A stretch of 6,610 bases of DNA, taken from positions 1 to 6,610 of the forward strand of contig JAHIKS010000010.1 in the NCBI GenBank assembly GCA_018897475.1, read 5' to 3'. Positions 1-4,936 of the stretch are shown here, in pieces (position 1 is the first letter of the stretch; each line of letters begins with the position of its first letter). The notes below the pieces were generated by a model. It did not search any database. It saw nothing but the letters and a program-made list of their open reading frames with translations, and had not been told where the DNA came from. The position numbers and the translations under genes are program-made. Origin of the DNA: Candidatus Altarchaeota archaeon (GTDB taxonomy: Archaea; Altiarchaeota; Altiarchaeia; IMC4; QMZM01).

Positions 1-31
1 AGTCAAGAAGGGAGAGGGCTACGAGGATTAA
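1..31 (+). CDS. possible C-terminal end of a rightward gene (partial)
   Basis: Reading from base 2, the codons give VKKGEGYED followed by TAA at 29-31. This charged, hydrophilic tail looks like a normal archaeal C-terminus, and it would end 5 bases before the convergent aEF-1 beta stop. Only nine codons are visible, so neither the family nor the reality of the gene can be established. The other two forward frames stay open further right but run antisense through aEF-1 beta. Confidence 0.3.
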   Translation, partial: VKKGEGYED

Positions 32-35
32 TCGG

Positions 36-314
36 TTAGAGTCTGTTAACATCGATAACGTTGACTTCTCCAACTCCCTGCAGATTTCTAATTTCAGCTT
101 CAATTTCCTCCATCCCGCCCTTGGCGTCGTTCAGGAGAATCGCAACATCTAGAGAATTTAACCCAAATGCAATTGGATTAACCTCACTGGAATGAATCTT
201 ACCATATTTCTCCACAATCCCTGTCAGTTTCTCCTTAATCTCATCCAGATTGACATCCACGCTTTTGGGCATAATCCTGAGCCTTGCAGCAACGTTCAGT
301 TCCATTTTAAGCAT
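36..314 (-). CDS. ef1b: archaeal elongation factor 1-beta (aEF-1 beta)
   Basis: This is the guanine-nucleotide exchange factor that recharges aEF-1 alpha with GTP during translation elongation in the cytoplasm. The 92-residue product matches the short archaeal form in length (about 88-92). It shows the family pattern: an N-terminal beta strand ending in MPKSVDVNLDEIKEK, a central PIAFGLNSLDVAI strand, and the C-terminal GVGEVNVIDVNRL. The first ATG (312-314) overlaps the end of rpl10e by 8 bases. The ATG at 303-305, immediately after the rpl10e stop, gives an 89-residue protein that fits the usual family N-terminus (MELNVAARLRIMP) slightly better and may be the true start. No clear Shine-Dalgarno site precedes either start, so translation is probably coupled to rpl10e. 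Identity is confident; the start is not. Confidence 0.92.
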   Translation of the reverse strand: MLKMELNVAARLRIMPKSVDVNLDEIKEKLTGIVEKYGKIHSSEVNPIAFGLNSLDVAILLNDAKGGMEEIEAEIRNLQGVGEVNVIDVNRL

Positions 315-837
315 TAGTGGGTTTAATAACGATCTTCATATCCCCTGGCAATTTACTCATGGCTATCTTCAGGGCTCTTTTTACACACTTCATCTTATCA
401 TCCGTCTTGTTGAGAACTACCGTAAAGACAGCCTGGTTTTTATTCATTCTGGCGGCAAAACCCATCGGCTTTCCAAATGCTCCTCTCATACCTGACTGCA
501 CTCTGTCTGCTCCTGCACCGGTGGCCATTACGTTCTCCCTCATAACGTGGTGCGGAACAACCCTCACCTTGAAATGGTAATTGTTCACTCCAAGATTTTC
601 CTCAAGAATCTTGTTGGTGGCAATTCTTGCCGCCTCAAGTGCATTGTGCCTTATCTGAATCTTCATATCACTGACTACCGAAACCTCAGTATCGTACTCC
701 CCCTTCATATTCCCCATATTGTAATGCGTTAGCTTGGTACCCGGAATTCCAGTAATGAAGGAATCTGCCGGATTCTTTGACCTCCGGGTATATGCCGGGG
801 AGTCCCAGTGATAGCACTTGGCTGGTCTTAGTCCCAT
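307..837 (-). CDS. rpl10e: 50S ribosomal protein L10e (uL16 family)
   Basis: Large-subunit ribosomal protein of the L10e/uL16 family, which lies near the tRNA-binding corridor and peptidyl-transferase centre. The 176-residue length is normal for archaea. It begins with the family signature MGLRPAKCYHWDSPAYTR. It also contains VPHHVMRENVMATGAGADR and the basic glycine-rich segment GMRGAFGKPMGFAARM, the conserved loop that reaches the functional core. It is the first gene of a leftward two-gene unit with aEF-1 beta. A TATA box about 28 bases upstream of the ATG and the lack of a Shine-Dalgarno site suggest a leaderless transcript. The upstream gene is divergent, with only 45 bases between the two starts. 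Confidence 0.97.
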   Translation of the reverse strand: MGLRPAKCYHWDSPAYTRRSKNPADSFITGIPGTKLTHYNMGNMKGEYDTEVSVVSDMKIQIRHNALEAARIATNKILEENLGVNNYHFKVRVVPHHVMRENVMATGAGADRVQSGMRGAFGKPMGFAARMNKNQAVFTVVLNKTDDKMKCVKRALKIAMSKLPGDMKIVIKPTNA

Positions 838-862
838 TCTCTTAGTAAATTAGTCTAATAAC

Positions 863-868
863 TTTATA
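863..868 (-). promoter_or_regulatory. TATA box for rpl10e
   Basis: On the minus strand this reads TATAAA inside AGATATAAAGT. Its centre lies about 28 bases upstream of the rpl10e ATG at 837. Archaeal transcription usually starts about 25-27 bases after the TATA centre, so the start would fall at or next to the ATG, consistent with the missing Shine-Dalgarno site. The rightward gene at 883 must use another element in the same 45-base gap, perhaps TAATAA at 856-861, which is weaker. Confidence 0.6.
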
Positions 869-882
869 TCTAATTAATAAAA

Positions 883-1458
883 ATGGTCGGCGCAGCCCCA
901 AGCTTCTCGGAAGCCCACCTCGTGAGGGCCCTCTTGATGTTGAGTTCCGGGAGAGTCGGAAGAAAGAACCTAGTCAAGATTCTCGGCGTTGGAGAGGGTT
1001 CGGTAAGGACGATAATCAAGAGACTCAAGGGGGAAGGCCTGATAAAGTCAAGCAAACAGGGCCACGAGCTGACACAGAAGGGCAAGGAGACGGTCGAGAA
1101 TTACCTGAATAAATTCTCAATGCCCGGGGAATTCAAGGCGGATGATCTTTCTCTTCATCCTGGAGAAGAATCCTCCTCAGTAATAGTCTATGGAGCAGCC
1201 GACAGAATCAGCAATGGATTGGAGCAGCGGGACATAGCACGGGATGCCGGAGCAACATCGATAGCAATTCTATTATACAAAGAAGGGATTCTCGAATTCC
1301 CTACGCCCGAGGCCAGACTTTCCCAGTTTCCAGATAGCGAGAAGGAACTGGAAAAGATGGAACTCAGGGAAGGAGATATAGTCGTCATCTCCTTCGGAAA
1401 AAGCAGGGCAAGTGCCGAGAACGGAGCCGTTGCGGTAGCACTCCAGCTCATGAATTAG
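883..1458 (+). CDS. winged-helix protein with DUF4443-like C-terminal domain
   Basis: A 191-residue protein of unknown function, apparently archaea-specific. Residues about 5-75 form a winged helix-turn-helix: a lead helix (EAHLVRALLML), a helix-turn-helix with GRKNLVKILGVGEGSVRTII as recognition region, then GLIKSSKQGHELTQKG as wing. Residues about 95-191 look like the domain I recall as DUF4443, with VYGAADRISNGLEQRDIARDAGA, an LLYKEG strand, and the closing REGDIVVISFG and SAENGAVAVALQL. Both halves suggest a transcription regulator that binds a small ligand, but that is inference. The ATG has no Shine-Dalgarno site and follows an A+T-rich stretch, so it may be leaderless. The gene is divergent from rpl10e and its stop overlaps the convergent rnhB stop by 4 bases. 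Confidence 0.8.
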   Translation: MVGAAPSFSEAHLVRALLMLSSGRVGRKNLVKILGVGEGSVRTIIKRLKGEGLIKSSKQGHELTQKGKETVENYLNKFSMPGEFKADDLSLHPGEESSSVIVYGAADRISNGLEQRDIARDAGATSIAILLYKEGILEFPTPEARLSQFPDSEKELEKMELREGDIVVISFGKSRASAENGAVAVALQLMN

Positions 1459-2146
1459 AATTCGAAAAGAGACTTCTGCTTCGATTTGTTGAGGGTATTC
1501 CAGCTTTTTCTGACGCAATCCGGGAGGTTCCCACTCCTCACACATTCCCTGATAAACTCCTGGGTTATGGCATCGCTGGGATAACCGCTTCCGAAATCCC
1601 CCAGATCTTCCTTCAGGAGCTCTATCTCCCTGTCCCTATCCACTTTAGCCAGAATCGATGCCGCACTCACCTCGATATAATTGTCATCGGCTTTATGCTC
1701 AGATATCAATTCGGGAATTCTAAAATCATCATTTATTGAACTTATACAGTTCATAATCTTTGCTCTATAGTTCTCTGCCACAGAATCGGCAGCATCTACT
1801 ATAATCTGGTCTGGGGAATTCTCAAGTGACATGATGAGCTCAGCAGTCTTCCTTGCTTCAATCATATTCAACGTCTCCTTTTTCCTCATCCAGTCTATCT
1901 CGTTTGGATGAATCCTTCCAATCCTGTACTCAACGGCAAGGTCTTTTATCTTCAGCTCGAGGGACTCCCTCCTTGACTTTGCTACCTTCTTTGAGTCCCT
2001 GACGTTCAGCTTTCGCAGCTCTACCCTGGCATTATCGTCCAGAACAACGCAGCCGATAACTAGTGGACCTATGACTGGACCTTTAGGCAAACAGAACAGA
2101 CGTTCTATTTTCTACCCGCCTCATCGATCCCACATACTAACTTCAC
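1455..2146 (-). CDS. rnhB: ribonuclease HII, interrupted by a 29-nt BHB-type intron
   Basis: RNase HII removes ribonucleotides and RNA primers from RNA-DNA hybrids. The apparent ORF (ATG at 2088-2090, 211 residues) begins with GPVIGPLVIG and lacks the catalytic GIDEAGRG motif. I propose a join on the minus strand of 2146-2112 and 2082-1455, which gives 663 bases and 220 residues, a normal archaeal length. Exon 1 encodes MKLVCGIDEAG plus two bases of the Arg codon. Exon 2 supplies the third base and continues GPVIGP. Catalytic residues in the spliced protein are D8, E9, D108 (IIVDAADS) and D144 (EHKADDNY, followed by VSAASILAKV). The GTG start at 2146 overlaps the TGA of the upstream gene and has a strong Shine-Dalgarno site. 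Unspliced, the reading frame hits TAG within two codons and the protein would lack D8 and E9. Family identity is certain; splicing is inferred from sequence and fold. Confidence 0.9.
2083..2111 (-). other. 29-nt bulge-helix-bulge intron in rnhB
   Basis: All positions are on the minus strand, that is, the mRNA. The inner helix pairs 2110-2102 (AAATAGAAC) with 2097-2089 (GTTCTGTTT), 9 bp with one G-U pair, closed by the loop GTCT. The central helix pairs 2117-2114 (GGGT) with 2088-2085 (GCCT), 4 bp with G-U pairs at both ends. The 5' bulge is AGA (2113-2111) and the 3' bulge AAA (2084-2082), both exactly three bases. Cutting after the second base of each bulge, as archaeal tRNA-splicing endonuclease does, removes 29 bases and joins AG to A, giving the Arg codon AGA of DEAGRG. 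The outer exon helix is weak, so this is a relaxed form of the motif. Twenty-nine is not a multiple of three and the insert carries an in-frame TAG, so splicing is required for a full-length enzyme. Confidence 0.82.
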
Positions 2147-3177
2147 AATACTATCACCTCACGTTGGTTTGGAACAGTACTCCACGTTCCGGTAGAACTC
2201 TTAGTTACAAGATTTAATTTTTGGAGTTCGATTAATCTTCTACTTGCAGACTTCCAGCAAACTCCAAATTCTTTTGCAAGTTTTGCAGCGTTCTTATCTT
2301 CTTCTCCCAATGAGTTCAGATACTTCTTTTTAACTTTGGATATTATAACTCCTCGTTGCTTGGAAGTAATCCAATAATTCTTACTTCCGACTCTAAATGT
2401 TTTTATTTTACCACATTTCTTTAAAGGTATCAGAATATCTTGGATTCTTGCCTGAGACCTGTCAAACTTTCTAGCTAGATCCAAACTAGTTTGGGGTTCA
2501 ACGAGTAGTTCTATGATGGAGTTTTTGAGTTTGTTATTGGGATAGTGATCCTCTTTGAAGTCATTAAATACTCTCCAGAACCTCTTTTTCTTCAATGGAT
2601 GCAAGTCTGCAATTCTGATGTCAGCAAGCTTTTTCCAGTTCCACCTACCAGTTATTTCATAGGACCTTCCTCTAGCAGAAAATCTATAAGAGATACCATA
2701 ATATCTTAAGATATCCTCTACTAGCTTATTAGGCGTTCCCTGAGCTATCCTAATTGTTCTATTTGAATGAGATCCCTCTTTTATATTGCCCTCACCTGCA
2801 AAAAATCCCCGTAAGACATCTGCATAGTATCTTTCATCAAATTTTATCATCTCAGCTAACCGCTTCCATTCATTAACAACTTTAACGGAAGCGACCCTGA
2901 ATATACAATAGGGTTTCCTTGCACGTTTATCCTTGTAGTACCGTAAGGTGTAATGTCGTGGAAATCTGATTTTTTCCTCAGTAGCTGAATAAATATATAT
3001 TCTATAATTAAGCCCATGCTCATTGAAAACTCGTTTTATTACGTCCCCAAAAAATTTAATTAATTCTTGAGAATTATTGGTAAATGTGATTTCTGCATTT
3101 GTTTTAGTATCTCCCTCAGCTAGCCATAAGCCTATTGCTTCAGCAACCTTTGGTGTTACATGTGGATACATTCTCAT
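2143..3177 (-). CDS. LAGLIDADG endonuclease-like protein with winged-helix tail
   Basis: A 344-residue protein with two LAGLIDADG-type helices: AIGLWLAEGDT (residues 14-24, putative catalytic E21) and VLRGFFAGEGNI (residues 121-132, putative catalytic E129). They are separated by about 108 residues, as expected for a single-chain, two-motif enzyme. The C-terminal part looks like two winged-helix segments: about 218-272 (SLDLARKFDRSQARIQDI, then a wing) and about 290-330 (AAKLAKEFGVCWKSASRRL). Such enzymes make a site-specific double-strand break that drives copying of themselves or their host intron. There are no splicing blocks, so it is not an intein. It starts in an ATGA overlap with the pheS stop, has GGAGGAG 6 bases upstream, and ends in a GTGA overlap with rnhB. 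It is clearly more A+T-rich than its neighbours, suggesting later arrival. Homing activity is inferred; a role as a domesticated regulator is possible. Confidence 0.85.
   Translation of the reverse strand: MRMYPHVTPKVAEAIGLWLAEGDTKTNAEITFTNNSQELIKFFGDVIKRVFNEHGLNYRIYIYSATEEKIRFPRHYTLRYYKDKRARKPYCIFRVASVKVVNEWKRLAEMIKFDERYYADVLRGFFAGEGNIKEGSHSNRTIRIAQGTPNKLVEDILRYYGISYRFSARGRSYEITGRWNWKKLADIRIADLHPLKKKRFWRVFNDFKEDHYPNNKLKNSIIELLVEPQTSLDLARKFDRSQARIQDILIPLKKCGKIKTFRVGSKNYWITSKQRGVIISKVKKKYLNSLGEEDKNAAKLAKEFGVCWKSASRRLIELQKLNLVTKSSTGTWSTVPNQREVIVL
2153..2160 (-). promoter_or_regulatory. rnhB: Shine-Dalgarno site fixing the rnhB GTG start
   Basis: The minus strand reads GAGGTGAT, an eight-base match to the usual archaeal 16S 3' end, placed 6 bases before GTG 2146-2144. 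It lies inside the last codons of the LAGLIDADG gene. It decides the start of rnhB upstream of the intron and argues that exon 1 is translated rather than being decayed sequence. Confidence 0.8.
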
Positions 3178-4637
3178 ACCGTGCTCCTCCTCAGCCAGTC
3201 CAGGTCGGAGACGTATAAATCTCTGATGTCATTGAGACCCAGACTCAGTGCAACCAGCCTGTCGAGTCCAAGACCCCATGCCAGAACCGGGCAGTCGAAC
3301 CCCAGCAACGGCTTGACCACCTCGGGCCTGAATATTCCGGCCCCTCCGAGCTCTATCCATTCCCCCTTCTCCTTGAGATAGATCTCTGTCTCAACGCTCG
3401 GCTCCGTGTAGGGGAAATAGGCCGGCCTGAACCTTACCTTGAAACCCATCTGCTGGTAGAATTCGTTCAGGACTCCAAGGAGATGACGGAAATTTACATC
3501 CTCATCAACAACAATTCCCTCGACTTGGTAGAATTCTGGCAGATGCTTGTAGTCAATGGTCTCGTTGCGGAAGGTCTTTCCTATGCAGAAGACCTTTGCG
3601 GGCAAATTCTCCCTCTTAAGGTTGCTGAGATACCTGCAGGTTACCGCGGTAGTATGGGTTCTGAGCAGTGTCTGCCTTGCAACATTCTCGTCCCAGTCGT
3701 ATTGCCACCCCCGTGAACCAGTCGTCCATCCATCCTCGTGAGTCTTCTTCACAGCACCTTTGAATTTCTCGAACCCCTCAGTTTCGACACCCTCTGATCT
3801 CTCCAGGTAGAAGGTATCATGCATGTCCCTTGCGGGGTGGTCCTGCGGCTGGAACAATGCATCAAAATTCCAGAAGGCTGATTCAATCAAAGGACCCGAT
3901 ATCTCCTTGAAGCCCATCTCGACGAAGATATCCTTTACCCTGTCAATCATTCTCTGCAGGGGGTGCTTTTTTGCAGGATAACTCGGAGTTACAAAGACAT
4001 TAACGTCATAGGGCCGGAATTTTGTATTCTTCCATTTATCGGACATGAGATGTTTTATTGTAAGCTGTGATATGGACTCTTCCATCTTTCCCTTACCCAG
4101 CTCCATCCCCTTCTTGGTTGGAATCAGGATAATTCTCTTTCTCTCTGCGACCCTGACGACGTTTTGGCGCTTCTTCAGAAGCTCGAGGCCCTTCTTTAGT
4201 TCGGCTGTCAGCTCATCGGAGGTTAGTGCCCCCTTACTGAGCACGGAGAGGAGCTTTTCATCATCGGTCTTTCCCTTACCCAGAACCTTTATATTTCCCC
4301 CTTCAATCAAGGCAAGGTTCTTCTTCTTCAGCCAGCCGACAGCAATCCCGAACTCCTTGTGCCCGACCTTCCCACGAATCTCTCCGATGTCCTTCCCGGC
4401 CAGCTCAATAACTTGTCTCTCCGGAAGCCCCTTTTTTGCATAGATTTTACCCTCCTCCCCCAGCGAGATTTCTTCGTATAGCCTTTCCTCGACCTTGATT
4501 AAATCCTTGGTGGAAAGCCAGGAGGAGGCCCTCATTACTGTATCCCGGGGGAGAGATGCCTTCTCCGCAATCTCCTCAGGAGTGGATTTCTTCTTCAACA
4601 CCTTCAGGATTCTCAGCTCATGGTTATGGAGATTCAT
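3174..4637 (-). CDS. pheS: phenylalanyl-tRNA synthetase alpha subunit
   Basis: Catalytic subunit of the alpha2-beta2 class II enzyme that charges tRNA-Phe. The 487 residues match the archaeal/eukaryotic-type alpha chain, which has a long N-terminal helix-turn-helix region (about 1-190, several winged-helix-like repeats such as STPEEIAEKASLPRDTVMRAS). The catalytic core follows: motif 1 around 240-262 (MGFKEISGPLIESAFWNFDA), then DHPARDMHDTFYL. Motif 2 spans about 350-374 (FRNETIDYKHLPEFYQVEG, with R357 and E359), and motif 3 about 454-461 (WGLGLDRL). The beta subunit gene pheT is not in the window. This is the first gene of the leftward operon with the LAGLIDADG gene and rnhB. No Shine-Dalgarno site precedes the ATG. 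The upstream region carries paired palindromes that may control it. Confidence 0.97.
   Translation of the reverse strand: MNLHNHELRILKVLKKKSTPEEIAEKASLPRDTVMRASSWLSTKDLIKVEERLYEEISLGEEGKIYAKKGLPERQVIELAGKDIGEIRGKVGHKEFGIAVGWLKKKNLALIEGGNIKVLGKGKTDDEKLLSVLSKGALTSDELTAELKKGLELLKKRQNVVRVAERKRIILIPTKKGMELGKGKMEESISQLTIKHLMSDKWKNTKFRPYDVNVFVTPSYPAKKHPLQRMIDRVKDIFVEMGFKEISGPLIESAFWNFDALFQPQDHPARDMHDTFYLERSEGVETEGFEKFKGAVKKTHEDGWTTGSRGWQYDWDENVARQTLLRTHTTAVTCRYLSNLKRENLPAKVFCIGKTFRNETIDYKHLPEFYQVEGIVVDEDVNFRHLLGVLNEFYQQMGFKVRFRPAYFPYTEPSVETEIYLKEKGEWIELGGAGIFRPEVVKPLLGFDCPVLAWGLGLDRLVALSLGLNDIRDLYVSDLDWLRRSTV
3184..3190 (-). promoter_or_regulatory. Shine-Dalgarno site for the LAGLIDADG gene
   Basis: The minus strand reads GGAGGAG, 6 bases before ATG 3177-3175, within the Arg-Arg codons near the end of pheS. 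Together with the ATGA stop/start overlap it indicates translation coupled to pheS. It also shows that the endonuclease-like gene is expressed as an ordinary operon member. Confidence 0.7.
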
Positions 4638-4647
4638 CGTTTAATTA

Positions 4648-4694
4648 TTTGTTGTTAGCCAACACTTTGGGCTAAGTGTTTGTTGTTAGCAACA
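4648..4694 (-). promoter_or_regulatory. paired palindromic repeats in the pheS upstream/leader region
   Basis: On the plus strand TTTGTTGTTAGCCAACA (4648-4664) and TTTGTTGTTAGCAACA (4679-4694) are nearly identical. Each is a palindrome of TGTTG and CAACA arms, with centres about 30 bases apart, close to three helical turns. Between them AACACTT (4661-4667) can pair with AAGTGTT (4674-4680), or TTAGCC (4655-4660) with GGCTAA (4670-4675); these two stems exclude each other. A possible TATA element GTATAG (minus strand, 4706-4701) would place the pheS transcript start near 4677. Operator pair or leader RNA switch are both possible; nothing here names the regulator. Confidence 0.5.
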
Positions 4695-4728
4695 GTTAAT
4701 CTATACGAGAACTTGGATAAATGTTAGG

Positions 4729-4762
4729 TTGGTGGAAGAATTTGGAATTAAGCTTCCGTCAA
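4729..4762 (+). repeat. 10-bp hairpin directly 5' of the tRNA-like fragment
   Basis: TTGGTGGAAG (4729-4738) pairs with CTTCCGTCAA (4753-4762), 10 bp including two G-U pairs in a plus-strand RNA, around a 14-base loop that contains TGG. The inner five pairs and the four bases after them sit where an anticodon stem and variable loop would be relative to the T arm that follows. The loop, however, is twice the normal size. Confidence 0.4.
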
Positions 4763-4763
4763 G

Positions 4764-4786
4764 AGGTTCGAATCCTAGCGGCCCCA
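4764..4786 (+). other. tRNA 3'-end-like fragment (T arm plus acceptor strand, no 5' half)
   Basis: AGG, then the T loop TTCGAAT (4767-4773), the 3' T-stem strand CCTAG (4774-4778), the acceptor strand CGGCCCC (4779-4785) and discriminator A (4786), all at correct tRNA spacing. No GGGGCCG acceptor partner exists anywhere nearby on this strand, and the local 5' T-stem strand (AGAGG) pairs at only three positions, so this is not a complete tRNA gene. It may be an attachment-site remnant from tRNA-targeted integration, a decayed tRNA, or a separately transcribed 3' half. The acceptor sequence would suit an archaeal tRNA-Pro, but that is a guess. Confidence 0.5.
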
Positions 4787-4829
4787 TACCATTGGGGGGT
4801 TATGTATAAGCCCTTCGAAATTTTACCCT

Positions 4830-4863
4830 GGTGGAATGTATATATTAGAGTATATATTCCATC
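4830..4863 (+). repeat. 14-bp hairpin in the intergenic region
   Basis: Bases 4830-4843 pair with 4850-4863 around the six-base loop ATTAGA, with three G-U pairs as plus-strand RNA. The arms begin GGTGGAAT and end ATTCCATC, and the inner part is A+T-rich alternating sequence. It lies 44 bases after the tRNA-like fragment. A full plus-strand transcript covering 4729-4863 would be heavily structured. As DNA, the same dyad could be a protein-binding site. Confidence 0.45.
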
Positions 4864-4891
4864 GAGCTAATTTATGTAGTTTAGAGGATAT

Positions 4892-4896
4892 AAAAA
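4892..4896 (-). terminator. possible oligo-T terminator of the TIR-like gene
   Basis: The minus strand reads CTATTTTTATATCC about 41 bases after the TAG of the 392-residue gene. Archaeal terminators are often simple T runs with no hairpin. This is one short run in A+T-rich DNA, so support is weak. Confidence 0.25.
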
Positions 4897-4936
4897 TAGA
4901 TTATTTAGTTCTTAGATCTTGCCATCATTTATATGA

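Noticed and set aside
1188..1451. Minus-strand open frame opposite the DUF4443-like gene
   Set aside because: Ser/Ala-rich translation antisense to a well-supported gene, with no start signals.
2088..2090. ATG at 2088-2090 as the real start of rnhB (211-residue form)
   Set aside because: It lies inside the proposed intron, has no Shine-Dalgarno site, and gives an RNase HII without the catalytic Asp-Glu. The GTG at 2146 has strong translation signals and encodes the missing motif.
2143..3177. Intein interpretation of the LAGLIDADG ORF
   Set aside because: No N- or C-terminal splicing blocks are present. It has its own start, stop and Shine-Dalgarno site, and pheS and rnhB are not fused through it.
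4045..4443. Long plus-strand open frame opposite pheS
   Set aside because: It is antisense to a clearly coding gene, with Ser/Phe-rich low-complexity content typical of a shadow frame.
4729..4790. A complete tRNA gene, or a tRNA with an intron in the T loop, using TTAGG at 4724-4728 as 5' T stem
   Set aside because: TTAGG can pair with CCTAG, but no acceptor 5' strand (GGGGCCG) and no normal D arm exist upstream or downstream, so no full cloverleaf can be drawn from this window.
4721..4870. 49-codon plus-strand ORF starting at ATG 4721
   Set aside because: It runs through the tRNA-like fragment and both hairpins, is extremely rich in Trp and other aromatics, has no clear Shine-Dalgarno site and resembles no family I know. 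The open frame is more likely chance, though a small peptide cannot be excluded.
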